From contig NC_054702.1 of the NCBI RefSeq assembly GCF_016097555.1, positions 106,604,226 through 106,668,225 of the forward strand: a DNA stretch of 64,000 nucleotides. Reading direction: 5' to 3'. The position numbers and the translations under genes were made by a program. The notes beneath the pieces were generated by a model, which was not told the origin of the DNA, searched no databases, and saw nothing but the letters and a program-made list of their open reading frames with translations. Shown here in pieces: positions 31,981-47,600 of this stretch. This stretch comes from Gigantopelta aegis (taxonomy: Eukaryota; Mollusca; Gastropoda; Neomphalida; Peltospiridae). Each line of letters opens with the position of its first letter. Within the stretch, counting starts at the first letter, position 1.

Positions 31981-32792
31981 AGGGACACACCCTAGTTACG
32001 GCTAGTTGTTAACCATTACGGCGTTGTTTTTCGCTATTAAACCCATTTTTTCACAAATAAAATTGCACTTTACTTACCGTTTATTATTTAGAATATACAT
32101 TTCCATTCACCTGAAGTGTTTTTTGGTAATCCTGGTTTTTGTAATACCACAAAATGCATTTTTCGTATTTCATAAAATCGCACGCACATCTGAGAAAAAA
32201 CCGTTGAGCAGACGAGGTCTAATCTATTTTTAGAGGGGATTTTACCATTTCAATGTCACAGACGTTGGTATATCACGTGACCGTTATCATTTTGGTTCGG
32301 TTTGTTTTCTCGTGGACGGTTCGCGCAATCAACATCCGATTTGTTGTTGTTCATTTGTGAGATTTTTCTTCACAGTTCGTGAACATTTTCAGTAACAATA
32401 AAGTTCAGACAAGTAAGTGTCTCAATACAAAACGTTACAAACCCTTAAAACCAATAATTTTGCTAAGTCTTACGATATCTGGAGAGGGGATACAACCAGG
32501 GCAGAACAGTTGGAACATGTCCAGGAGAGGTGAAAGAAACGCACCCCAAGTCTGTGAAATTTGTCGTGACGTAGGCATTGTTGTGCTTCGAGCGACATCT
32601 ACCGGTGACATCAGAATACTAACTTTCAAAATTATTTCAAGCAATTGGGACATGGGGATTTCCATGGTATTTATCGATATAAAACCTGCTTTTTCACTCC
32701 ATTTGATAAAAACGTGATCTAAGTGTGTTACAGGTTTGTAGATTAACCAAATTATAATTTATTTTCGCTGGATGGAACTAGGGTGTGCGGCT
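31981..32792. mobile_element. TTAA-inserting element family 1, copy 2 (uninterrupted)
   Basis: 812 bp between TTAA sites (31977-31980 and 32793-32796). Ends are agggacacaccctagtt and aactagggtgtgcggct. It is the cleanest of three copies and serves as the empty-site reference for the insertion in copy 1. It contains no transposase. Confidence 0.85.
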
Positions 32793-32888
32793 TTAAAGCG
32801 CGAAACATTTACGATCACGACCACGAGTATGGAAACCGGGCTCAACCACTGTTCGTGCGAGTCCTCCACGCTACCAAAAATAAATAAA

Positions 32889-33275
32889 GTTTGTTTTATT
32901 TAACGACGCCGCTAGAGCACATTGATTTTTTATCTTATCATCGGCTATTGGACGTCAAACATATGGTCATTCTGACACTGTTTTTAGAGGAAACCCGCTG
33001 TCGCCACATAGGCTACTCTTTTTACGACAGGCAGCAAGGGATCTTTTATTTGCGCTTCCCACAGGCAGGATAGCACAAACCAAGGCCTTTGTTGAACCAG
33101 TTATGGATCACTGGTCGGTGCAAGTGGTTTACACCTACCCATTGAGCCTTGCGGAGCACTCACTCAGGGTTTGGAGTCGGTATCTCGATTAAAAATCCCA
33201 TGCCTCGACTGGGATCCGAACCCAGTACCTACCAGCCTGTAGACCGATGGCCTGCCACGACGCCACCGAGGCCGG
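32889..33275 (-). repeat. SINE-C, near full length, - orientation
   Basis: On the - strand the head ggcctcggtggcgtcgtggc and gggttcggatcccagtcgag (B box) lead into aaaaatcgagataccgactc, acccattgagcct-type sequence, and then the body shared with SINE-A. A related + copy is at 60140. Confidence 0.9.
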
Positions 33276-34566
<1,291 letters not shown>

Positions 34567-34572
34567 TGGAGA

Positions 34573-34731
34573 GCATGGGCGTACGACCCGGGGGGGGGGG
34601 AACAGGGGGGCAAATTCGGGCAAAACAGTGGGGAAAATTCGGGGAGTTTTTATCTGGGTAAAATTTCGGGAAAATCAACCCCTCCAGCCTCCCCCCCCCC
34701 CCCCCAAATCAAAGAGCCCATACGCCCATGC
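34573..34731. mobile_element. 159-bp MITE (gcatgggcgtacg ends)
   Basis: Left gcatgggcgtacg and right catacgcccatgc are inverted. The duplication tggaga occurs at 34567-34572 and 34732-34737. The interior has a G-run and a C-run that could themselves pair. Confidence 0.8.
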
Positions 34732-34737
34732 TGGAGA

Positions 34738-35248
34738 GGCAAGCTATTATTATATTGATTTGATTTTTAAGAGGGGAAACCAATGCAATCATTAGTTTCT
34801 ATTTTCCTCCCTTTACCCCCCCCCCCCGAACTCCCCACCCCACCGCTCGAGCGACCATGATACATGTGATGGTGACAAAGTGGTTTTTCCCTCATCACAA
34901 ACCAAGGGCTTATATGGGGGGGGGGGGGGGGAGGGTTATCATCTTGTGACTGATACTTGTGACATGCACCTGACCCGGCATGCCTTTTTACTGCCTCTCA
35001 GAAACAGATAAACTAATAAAAAATATATAATTGTTTTGTTATCATAGCATAATTAGTTTAGCTTATACAGATGTACGACATCAGTAGAATGTTTCGAATT
35101 ATTTAAGCACCATTTACATGCTATTTTTGTCTCAAAGTCGACGAAAAATAACACCGCGGAAGAATATCTGGAAGAAAAAAGGGAAGTAAATAAATGGCAA
35201 TCACGTGAAAGTTTCCTTTCACTTTGAATCCACACTGTTACTGCCAAG
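34738..35248 (+). promoter_or_regulatory. LGMN: legumain 5' region
   Basis: Region upstream of the legumain ATG. Homopolymer C and G runs occur at 34818 and 34915. No TATA box is obvious. A short upstream ATG at 35194 would read four codons and stop at 35206-35208, if transcription begins before it. Confidence 0.4.
35201..35208. promoter_or_regulatory. TCACGTGA E-box (CLEAR-like core)
   Basis: A palindromic TCACGTGA lies 41 bp before the legumain start codon. In vertebrates TFEB/MITF family factors bind GTCACGTGAC-type CLEAR sites in front of lysosomal genes. Legumain is a lysosomal protease, so position and sequence fit, but the outer bases (A…A) are not the full consensus. Confidence 0.45.
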
Positions 35249-35362
35249 ATGTTGAAACTCGTTTCGTTTTTATTTGTAATTGCTTTTGTTTATGCCGACG
35301 AGCAGAAACATTGGGCTCTTATTGTTGCAGGATCTGAGGGATGGGATAACTACAGACACCAG
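35249..35362 (+). CDS. LGMN: legumain exon 1
   Basis: 38 codons: signal peptide then [20 protein letters not shown] + HQ. It carries the Asn and Arg of the active-site region. The ATG (aagATGTTG) is the first that opens the family frame. Donor gtgtgt, phase 0. Confidence 0.95.
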
Positions 35363-38300
35363 GTGTGTATTATAAATAAAGTAGGATCATCTGTGATAAT
35401 CATACTCATGATATTGTCATGATCATGACAAAAAAGAAATGTCAAATGTCTTTCTTTAAATTTAAGCACTTGCGTTTTAAGTTCATTGCAAATGGGACTT
35501 TACCATTAGGTAAATCTACATTTTACACACAACAAATTAAAAAAAATAATAACTTACGTTGTAAAAAAATAATAATCATAACAAAATTAACATGATAACT
35601 GTTAGCCCAGTCACCTCTAGCCCTCCCCTTACTGATATGTAGGTGTAGGCTAGAGGAAACAATGTAATGCTTTGGCAGTCATCCACAACCAAACAGTCAC
35701 AAGCTACTGTGTCTAAAATACAATTTTTCTCCTAAATTTGATGCCACAGAGGTTTAGCTTTACATGTTAACCAGTACATAAGGAAAAAAATGTTTTATTT
35801 AACAATGCACTCAACACATTTGATTTACGGTTATACATCGTTGAATAACCAGTACATACTACATAAAGAAACCCGAAATCAGCATTGCAGTCGATACAAA
35901 GTCTGTGCTGTCTTTAGAAGTCTCGAAAAACTTTAGGAAAATCTAATTGCACATTGCCTTTGATCATTTGGCTACGTGCACAGAATCGTATTCTGTTCGG
36001 AAATTAAAGGGACTGAATTTTAGCTATAGTAAGAGCTCCATCTCTCCCCCCCCCCACCCCACCCCTCTGCCAACAAAATAAACATGTATCCATCCTACTT
36101 TTTTTTTTTTTTTATTATTGTTTCTTAAACATTGGGTATTTCCTATGAGTTAAAAATAAATTACGGTGTATAAAATTAGGCACGCACAATTTTGTCGTTC
36201 GTCTGTAGGTTATGCAAAACCAATATCAACAAATGATGGATCATTCGTGCAAAAGCTGTAATCACTCATCAGAAAATCCAAACAAATGTGTGTGGACTAA
36301 TATCATCAGTGTTTTGAAAAACTGCGGGCAGTGGGAAATCCCTGACCTAGATGTGCTTGATAGTAATGTCTAACCAGCTTTTTCTCCATTGTTCAACATG
36401 TCCAGCTATTTCCTTCACGACCACCGTCTACTTTCGTTATAAAATGTAACCTGCGTTATAGGGCTCGAGTACTAGAAAGTCAAACTCGACCCGGTCCCAA
36501 GTACCCGGCTCTTACATTAGACGATGAGATTAAAGGAATAAAGTACAATAGCATTATGCATCTTAATTCCAACGTTGAACATGCATGCCAAATTTTGCCA
36601 TGGTATTGCATTTAGAAGTGTTGTGATGGACGGCCAGTTTAAAAAGAGAAACTAGCGCATGATCATATAATTATTGTGTAATTTATATCATTGATTATCT
36701 ACTGCTGAAATTATTGTCCTACATTGTCCATTGTATTATAGCTTCTCATTGTATTCCACCTTGTACAGGTACTTGAGTCCTATGAACGCCACTGTTTGAA
36801 GCATCACAGAACCTTTATGAGTAGTTTCTTAGAATATTATATTTTATACTGATACAATTTAATGACACTGATGAAAACAAAATATGTTAAAAAAATTATG
36901 GACGGGTGTCATGAAAATCTCTCACCGCTATTCCAAGCCATTCGGAATAAATCAGCCGATTACGGATTCTCCGCAGACTTTGAGCTTCTTTCGGACTGAA
37001 TCGGGTCTGTTAATTTAGCAAACGTGATGGCATTCTAGCGACTGTAGCCTACCTAGTGTCGGACAAATTACCACTAATATACTGACACACAATGAAAATG
37101 CAAAACAGATATTTTTCTATATTTTGTTGTGATTAATGAAAAATATATTTATTGGACTTAAAATAACAATTTATAAGAGAAAGCCATTGATTGGTACTTT
37201 TGTCTGGATTTTAATCCTGGTTTTGTTCTCGTTACACATACAATAGCAGAAACACACAAAATGGTGTGAAATGCAATGCACGTGAAATGCGAGTATGTGG
37301 ACACATACACGTCACGTAATGGTGTCATATTCCTCGTCACATTAAGAATGCCACGACTCTGAGAAGAACAAAGGGAGCAAGCGTTGGGCATGGTTCAAGG
37401 GGGGACATCTCAAAGCCAAGTTGCTAGGACCTTCAGAGTCCATCCATCAACTATTAGATGACTTGTTGACCGTCATCAACAGATCGGGAGTGTCCATGAT
37501 CGACCTCGACCTGGTCAACCTCCAGTTATGACCCACGCCAAGATCGGCATATTCGACGACGCCACTTCCGTGACCGGTTGAGAACTATGACGATGACAGC
37601 AAGCAACACAATAGGATGTCATGGAAGGTCTATCCATCCGATCACGGTCATCCGTCGACTCAGAACGGCTGGACTCTGATGCAGACGCCCGTACAACGAT
37701 AACATCATGACACAGCGACATCGTACTGCAAGATTACTGTTTGCTCTCCAGAATGGTAACCAGCCTTTTACCGGAGCATTGTTTTCTCAGATGAGTCCCG
37801 TTTCTCTGTCTCCTTTGCCGATGGAAGAGCACGTGTGTACAGAAGACTCCATGAACTGTACGCTGACGGATGTGTGAGGGAACGTGATCGGTTTGGCAGG
37901 GGTTGTCTGATGATATGGGGGGCAATCAACTGTGATTTCAGGAGTGATCTCATCATTGTCCACGATGCCCGTACAGCCCAGCATTATGTTGACATTATTT
38001 TAAGACCAGTTCTCCAGCCACTTTTGCACCGTCACCGAAGACCAGGAGGTCCCCTTCTGTTTCAACAAGACAATGCCCGTCCACATACTGCAAGAATTAC
38101 CCAGGCATTCCTGCAACAAGCTGGTATCACCGTTATGAACTCGCCTGCCGTTTCACCGGATTTGAACCCAATTGAACACATGTGGGATGAGTTAGGACGT
38201 CGTGTACGTCACCGCCAGCTTGCACAGGCATTGCAGGAGGAGTGGAGAAACATTCCTGTGGCTTATTTGAGATGTTTGTGCCAATCCTTTCCCCGTCGTC

Positions 38301-40761
38301 TTCACGCATGCTCACAGGCCAATGGTGGACACACCAGATACTGACCTTGATATGGGTGGGGGTTGAACTTTTCGATTACTGATGATAACTGGCCATGTTT
38401 CCATGTGAATGTATCTCATGAATACCAGTCATTAATGTCATATTACATTATCCATCAATTCATTAATAGTTTGTCGTTATTTGCAATGAAAAGTTGTTAT
38501 TGCGTTTTCATTGTGTGTCAGTATATTAACTTTGTGACAGTCAAAGCATGCCAATACATAGTCTCATCTGGCTCACGCTAAGGTACATGTGCAGCTACTG
38601 TTAGATCGATTTAGTTTAAAACCCATTTTGCCTGTCACAAGAACATGCACCGCGGAATGGGAGATCTTGTGCCACCATCGTTAGAAAATCGTGTTCTCGT
38701 TACTATGGATAGCATTTTACAGAATTTCTAATGTCCAACGAATTCAAAGTGACATTTGTAAAAAAAAATTAAAATTATATAGAGGTTATAAAATGTTTGA
38801 CATATATCATCTACAGATCAATATTATACTTGTTTAAGCCTAAATTAAAATTGGTTAAATATTTAAAAACAAACAAAATACTTCGATGACCCACGAAAAC
38901 TTAGTGTCTGGTAAATGGTCAATTTACTAATGAAGGCCAAAAATCATGAACAAATGTTCAACTTCATCAACGTTTATTAATAACTAATAGATTTTAACAG
39001 GTTAACAACTTGTTGAATGTATATATGTATATGTCTCCTTTAGTAATTAAATAATCAACAATAGCTATATATACTAACACTAAATTATTCCAGGGCTAAA
39101 TAACTAACAATATATTCTACTCAATGTATTTAACAAGTCAGGTGATGACCTTAAAAGACTGAATTCAATCATCTACTAATACTTTAACCAATTAATTACA
39201 AACTCAACAGACCGAGTCTAAAAAAGATACAGGTAATGGATCTTATACTAAAAAATCCTCCCAATGCTTCACTAGAAAAATGCTGTAGTCTACAAACAAT
39301 ATTTCAATTTGTTTATGTCAAATACTAGTGCACTCGCACTTACTTCACTGGTACAAAACAATACAAACAATATCCAATTGTTTGCCTAATCAGTGTACAT
39401 GCAAAGCCTCATTTGTGCACACTCTATTCTTTATACACTTGTAATTGAACTTGTCACATAAATATCCACAATACCCGGGACCTACACTTTTATGTGCTGG
39501 GTATTGCTTACTCTATTCCCTAACTCAATTAATGCATAGTCAAAACCTAATTCTATTTCTTAACAATTTTTGTTTTATGGCCTAAAAATTAGTCTGGTCC
39601 TTATTTATTATACTACAACATATGCTAAATCTTTATTGTCAATTACTACATTAACCCACCTAATGGGACGAAACACTGACAACCCAACTGACTATACTAT
39701 GACGCGATTGACCAGAGTAACAAACATTGGCTGGATTGCTATTTATACCCCCGCCACATTCTACGTTTGGCGTAATTCTGCTATTGCTGGATTTCTAGCC
39801 GCTTGCAGAATTTACGCTGTACAATTCTGCCGATCCCATTAATGGTTGGAACGGCAGAATTATTCTGCCCTTTATTGGATAAATTGCCAATAACGCTAAA
39901 GTTAAATATATTATTTTAGCCAACTATACTTAATTTTACATATTTTATCACTTTTATAAGATATTTCTCGTTCTTTAAAAACACATCAGCTAAAAATAGC
40001 ACTTTACCGTTGCAAGGTGAATGTCGTCTGCAAATCAGCTGTTTATGACAGGAAATATTTCAGAACGAGGCTCTGGCACCATTTTCATATACCATACATG
40101 TTACGAACTACTATTGCTAATCTTCTATCTTATTTCCACTTGGAAACTGACAACATCTGCCATACAGTAATAAATACCTCCATTAATGTTAAACAAATCT
40201 AATGATATGTCATGTGAGTAATTCAACTTGCTATTAAAATAAGTGTAAGGCCAAAAAAAAAGTGTGTTTCCGGTCGACAGACCGTCCCTAGTTTTACCCC
40301 CCTCCCCCGGACCCAATTTTTTTTCTTCTCAAACTGAAAAAAAAAATAAAAAAAGAAGAAGTAAAAATAAAAGAGGACAACATCACCAAACAAGAGTATT
40401 TCCTTCCTTGCACATTGTTTACGTACTATTATACGATACATTTTGCACATGTAATTCCCTTCCGAAAAACATCGAGAAATTATGGAAAAGCTTTTGTAAT
40501 AGAGTTCCTTCCCCTGATTAGCTACCACCGAACAGCTTGGTCGGTCACAGAAGTAACTGAATGTACGAACATAGCCTGGGTACAGGTTATTTCGATTAAA
40601 TATAATCGTATCAATTCAGCTTAATTCTCGTCTTCACTTAAATCAACAGGTCTTATTATTAATGCATCTCAAATGTTTGCATAAAGTATTTAAATTAAGA
40701 ACAACGAAATTAATACAAATGTCCCATTAATTTAAAGAAATACACAAACAGTGCATACCAA

Positions 40762-40838
<77 letters not shown>

Positions 40839-43800
40839 ATTATTATTATTATTATTATTATGATAGTATTCAATTTAAAAAAAAAAAAAAAAAAACCCCT
40901 ACCTACCTACCCTAATTTTTTGGGGGGGATGCAATCGGAAACACCTATTTTTGTGTGTGGCCTAAACAAGAATGTAAACAACCGTTCTTGTTGGATTCTA
41001 TTAAAGGAGCATTATCTTCAAATACGAACGTCAACAATAATGCAGATATTATTTATACAATGCACCACTGGTAATGTTGCACATTACCAAATCCTTACAA
41101 TACTTCATAAAAAGAGGTCCAAAAAGATTTTCATCGGTCGGTCGGGTTACGACAAACAAACCTAATTTATATTTTTGCCTGGTAGTTAGTCTTAGCACAC
41201 AAAAAGTATATTTTCGTATTTATGATAGGAGAAAATCGCTCATCTTAGATTCTCGTTTGAATATCGTTGCCCATTAACCTTTTCATTTGTATCTGAACTA
41301 CTGAAGAAAGTCGTATGTGTAAACAATAAAACCATATGGTTGTCTGAAAAATTCAAATTTTATGCCATGTAAACTCTGGCACTCAAAAATTGCAAATATT
41401 AAAAACAATTGGCAAATTTTATTTTAATTTGGCAAATAAATTTCATGTAATAAATGTCATTTTATTCGAAATTAACTGTGTTTTTGCAATTTTTGAAGTT
41501 TGAAATGATGATTTGGCGACATTTTCTGATCACCCAGAACTAGCCTTGAAACAACATGCATGTTTCTGTTTTAGGCTGATGCCTGTCATGCCTATCAGAT
41601 TATGAAGAAACATGGCATCCCTGATGAAAGAATCATTGTTATGATGTATGATGACATCGCACACAATATTGAGTAAGTAATATGTTTGTACTTCTCATTA
41701 TTCTGCCCACTAAATTCATATAGTTTAATTTTAACATGTCTTAGTGTAACAGGCACTGTTGTGCTCAAAGCTAATGCAGGATGCCACTGAAATTAACATC
41801 ATTGTTACCCAGACAACCGATTGTTTGGTCACACAAATTATATTTGTATTTTGAATAAAGTTTTGATGATCCTGAAGTTTGTAAAGTTCTCTTTATTTAG
41901 AATAGAATGGTTCATTACGTAACCAATTGGCAGTATGTGTGAATTTACAGATGTGTAACCAGCACATGAACTGAATGATGGTTTACATGAAACATTGTGC
42001 CCTAAAGTTGCATAATAGAATAATTTGGGTGTCATCTGCAGTTCCTTCCCTTCTAGTTCTATATTTCTCTTTTTACGTTTATGCTTATCCAAAGGCTGGC
42101 AATAATATATTTGTTTAATACATAAAAAAATGTTTGTGCCAGTTGAAAAGTAACACATTAATATAGGAAAATTAAGTTATTTAGATCAAAGCTCAGCAAC
42201 TGAGAGTAATGTGTCAAAAGAATGTGGAAGTGGCAGTGACTGTCATGCTTCAGTGTGCTTGTGTTGTTCTCTTCTGTGTAGATTGCAATAGATGCCATCT
42301 TCTAATTAGTATGCATAGCTGTGCATTTTCTAGCTATTTTAAGGGCAGTAAAACACTGTGCTTAAGATTGTTAAGTCTAGCTCAGGTCTACCTTGTGAAG
42401 TCACAGAACAATTGGCAACTGACTGTTTTGGATCAGGCTGTGTCCCAGGCACGACCATGTGGCACAGTTCAAATTGATGATTTCTCTTTTTACATTCACG
42501 ACTGAGTGCATTTATGATGGTGTTCTGACGATTGACTAATCATCACGAGAGTTCAGTTGATCTTAGGTGGCAGGATCAGGATGGTAGATACAGTTGACAT
42601 AAATCTAGTTATAGTGTCATTCCAACATCCCAAAGTACCAAAGTTGATATTTGTTTTTTGTATTTATAACCAGTCGGTATACAGTATAATTTAATTTATT
42701 AAGTTTTAATCTAGTACATTGGTGGCTTAATTGTTAATATAAACTAAGCATTCCTCATTGTTCCCATTAGATAGCTCAAGTGCTTATGTTTTATTAAGAA
42801 AGCTATTAACGCCCCCCTCAATATCCTTTCTGTGGATCTAATACTACAAAAACATATAATCTGAAACCTTTACATGAACAGCAGTTGTAACCCAAAAGGT
42901 AATTAATTTCAGTTTAATAATGCCCCAACATTGAACAAAGTCCATGGTATGTATTGTCCTTTCTGTAGGAAAGTGCATATAACAAATACTTTGCTGCTAA
43001 TGGAAAAAATATAACATGTTTAATCTAAAGACTATGTTTCACAATTACCAAACATTTGACATTAAATAGCTGATGATTTAAAATGAATTAATATGCTCTA
43101 GTGGTGGCATTGTTAAACAAAACAAGCTTTAATATTTGCTATTGTAAAATATGCTAACCTTGGTTAGGGTCACAAGTTTAAAAGTAAAACTAAAAATATT
43201 GCTTGAATTCTCATGTTATGCCATATTTCTTACACACCCATTGGTGAGAACATCATACGTTATTTTTGGTTACACATTGTTGTTAACACATGTATGTGTG
43301 TTAATAATTTCAAGACATATGACTGGCTGCTCCTAGGTCACCAATGCCATACTGCCAATGAAAACCTCCACGATGGAAATTGGTTAGACTGTGATACACA
43401 TGTATATAGTTAACCTAACATTCATGTGTCTGTGATGCATAAGTCAGCTACAAGTGCAACATCTGTCAATAACTTTTAGTAAAAAAAGATGTTAAAATTG
43501 ACTTTAAACCTGTTTTTTGGGGGATATGTAAGAAATAGAATAATACATTCGTGTCTGTTAGATACCATTTATCTCACAACTCGTTTAAAAAGGTATACAA
43601 CTTGCTTTCGCTCGTTAGATACATTTTAAAACAACTCGTGAGATAAATGGTATCTAACAGCCACTCATGTATTATTCTTTATATATATCTACTATAACAA
43701 TATATATGTCAGGAACACAATTGCCTACATTTCAAACATTTCTGTTCTAACTTTGTTTGAAAGGGAGTGGATAAAAAGGTTATTGGTGTTAAAAGGAGCT

Positions 43801-44355
43801 ATGGATAAAGGTGAATCAATAGAATGTATTTTAAACCATAATTTATGTAGCACTAATATGGATGCTGCCATTTTTAAAATGTCACATGATTGAGTGTGAA
43901 AACATCTGATGGTCATTGAGGGTGACCCAGTTTTGGTTGTCATCCTCTTGTGTGCTGGTGCTACTTAGTGCATTGTTTTCGTAAATTTGTCACCTGAGCA
44001 TGTTTGGTTTGCTTGTTGTGGTGCAAGTGATCAATCGTAGTGTGATCCAAGCTAGGCTAAAAACCCAAGGCCTATATTTGTTGGAAATTCCGTTTGTACT
44101 CGTTCACTCGTTCAGTGATGAGTACTGTACCTCCAGTCTGAGAAATCCCAGAGTTCACTGTTATCTGAAACCTTTTTGCTCAGTCATAGTGAAAATACCT
44201 GAAACATGTTGTGACTCCCACACGTTGATAGCAGTAACACATGTATGTCTCAGGACATGTGCTATCTGTTGGTCAACATTCTGTCTTATCTTAAGCCAAC
44301 CCACATGTCACTGACCAAAAATATGTTATCATGATTGTGATTTTGTAGAAACATA

Positions 44356-44394
<39 letters not shown>

Positions 44395-44594
44395 AAATTA
44401 ATTTTAATATATACTTACTGTAGATATGATAATGTCCACATTTTATTTTAATTTTTTTTTTAAAGAGTAACATGAAATCTCTTGAAAGTAGGACCTCTGA
44501 GATGTATTGTAGAGCATTATAAAGTTAAAAAAAAAAAATATAAGAGAATCATGAGCTCAGTCTCAGCTAAATAGAAGATGAGCTGATCATACAC

Positions 44595-44666
<72 letters not shown>

Positions 44667-47600
44667 TCTCTTTAAAACTGGGATGGGACGTAGCCCAGTG
44701 GTAAAGCGTTTTCTTGATATGCGGTCGGTCTAGGATCGATCCCTGTTGGTGGGCCTATTGGGCTATTTCTAGTTCCAGCCAGTGCTCCACAACTGGTGTA
44801 ACAAATGCCGTGGTGTGTACTATCCTGTCTGTGGGATGGTGCATATAAAAGATATCTTGTTGCTAATTGAAACGAGTAGCCCATGAAGTGGCAACAACAG
44901 GTTTCCTCTCTCAATATCTGTATGGTCCTTAACCATATGTCCGATGCCATATAACTGTAAATAAAATATGTTGAGTGCGTTGTTAAATAAAACATTTCCT
45001 TCCTTCCTTTAAAATTTACCTGCGATTTTTTAATAAATTTAGCAGGTGAATATTTATTGTAATAATGGGACTGCTATTTGCTTTTTGCAGGCTACTATAA
45101 TGAGACCTGAAATTATTTATAGTTTCTGTTTTTCCTTCTCACCCCCACCTCACCTCCAAATGCCTTGTAAATGATCCCTTGTGAAATATCACTTGTACCA
45201 TGGGTCCATTTCTTAATCTCTGGTCACATGATACATTGTAAGTGTAAAGCTGTATCCTATTTCAGTGTTTAATCGGTAGATCATAGGGTCAGGGCATGGC
45301 ACACTACGTCTAGAACAATTGTTACAAACATGTATTTACAGGTTAATTACCAAGATGTGCTTATCAGCCTATATTTGGGAAATATGATACCAGTACTTAG
45401 TTGAAGCACATACGCAGGTACATACATACACACATACATACATACATACATACATACATACATACATACATACATACTTACATGTATTAATTGTTGAAAG
45501 TATTTGTATCACATGAGATGTTAATTTTAGGTAGGTAGGTAGCTAGTTTTATGTGCTCATATACCACTAGGGTTTCGAACACTAATTTTAGAATGTGTTT
45601 TTTAGTGGGTGTGAAACTGCTTAAAATATTATCTAGCACTTCACTTTCATTTCATAATCATATGCCATAACTTTCATGAATTATATAAAGTTACAAGTTC
45701 ACCGTACCATATATCATTTACTGATGCAAAATACAAACACAACTACAGTTGTAATAAACTTGTGTGTTATTGCTGTCAGTATTTATACAGCACACAAAAC
45801 AGTAAAATAGCCTGTTTCTAGGTGTTAAAATTGAGAATAAAACATTTCCCATGAGATAGAGAATTCCCATGGCCAATACTTTTCAATTATAGACAAGAAA
45901 AATGGCATTCAAAGCTAAAGTAAGGAAATTAATATGAATGATCTGTTCTGAATTATTAAATATACCAAAGAAATATTTACTGTTTTAATAACGTGCCCAC
46001 ATCATGTCTTAAATTCAATCTCATGTCAATCTTGAAAAAACTAAAAAAAATTCTGTTAAAGGAGAGGACAATTAAGGCATTTGGCCTGGTATGCATATTT
46101 AACGATATATAATGCACATTATTGCTTAATATCAACACGTATAATCGTATAGTTAATTAATAAAACAGTTAAATGTGACGACTATTATATATAACGGGCG
46201 CAGCCATTTTGTACCATCTCAGTGAGTACGCCCTCTGTCGAGCTGGTGGTTACGTAATACTTAACGCGTCACGTCAGGAATGAGCCTTAGAACTAGAAAA
46301 ACACAATCTACCTGGTTTTTGCGGGATAATAAATAGTCATACATTGCAATGTTCTGTAATAATACACATCCCAGTAAGCCAACGGTAAGTATATCCAGCA
46401 CTATATATATTATTTTTCAATACAAAATAAAATACCATTGTCAAAGTGGCTACACAACAAGTCGAAACAATTAACAATGTTTTTCCCATGCATTAACCTA
46501 CGTACTGAAATGATACACGGAGTGTTTTCTTAGTTAATTGGTCTATGCTGTTAGTTGCTTCTACCTGTGATTTCTGATTGGCAGGTGTGTATTTGATTGG
46601 TAACCAGACGAGCCAATTAATTGACGCTGTCTAGACACAAAATACATACCGGTATTGTGGAATATTACCTGTCGCCCCTAAAATCGTAATGGACATGGTT
46701 TATTACTGTAAATAGTTCTGTAAAACTATTGATTAAGTAGACTTTTCCATCTACAACCACAGAACTGACCAATTACATAGTCCCAAAGAAAAGAAAATTA
46801 TCACTTGCCGACTTGTGTATTGTGGGTTGTCGTTTTTGCTTCAACGTAGCATATCAATAGGCGTAATAGTGTACATTTTTCCTTTGGATTATTAAACAGA
46901 GAAAAATACTATAACCCCATTTTGTTCCGTTAATGCAACTTGAAATATATTTAGTTAAATAGTTTATTATATTATTACGTCATTTATGCTGTTTTACAAG
47001 TCAGGTTGATCAAAGAGAAGCGCCTTGTCAAAAATTACTGCTTTTGTTTACACTGTACATACAGTAGATGGTCAGGAGCTGACGTCACTTCGCCCCAAGC
47101 TATCCCACCGGACGTCACAAAAACGAAACAAAATGGCTGCCCCCAGTTAGCAGGAATAATCATGGTTTTTTATTAACTCTAGCAAATGAAAAACGCGTAA
47201 TTTTAAAGTGTCAGTATGTGTTGGTGGTCCGGGTATGCATCTTTCCAACACATAAGGCTCTTGTTGGAGTTGACCCTACCTTTAAGCCTTTTTTTTATAT
47301 ATACAGACTGGTACAAATGTGAAGTATTTGTGAATGTGTAATTATTGCTGTTATAATTAGGAACATCTGGATCACATTTGTTTGTGTCGACATGATTACA
47401 ATTTTATCGCTGTAGAAACCCAACTCCAGGGATTGTGATTAACCGACCCAATGGTCCTGATGTGTACCATGGAGTCCCAAAAGACTACACTCACTCTGTA
47501 AGTAGTATTCCGGTTCACTTAATTATCTTCTTGTTTGGAATAGAATTCATTATTATATACATAGCTACAAAATATATACTACTCGAAAGAATTTAAGGGT

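Noticed and set aside
42209-42505. 98-codon open frame in legumain intron 2
   Set aside because: No similarity recognised, lies inside an intron, and legumain exons 2 and 3 join without it.
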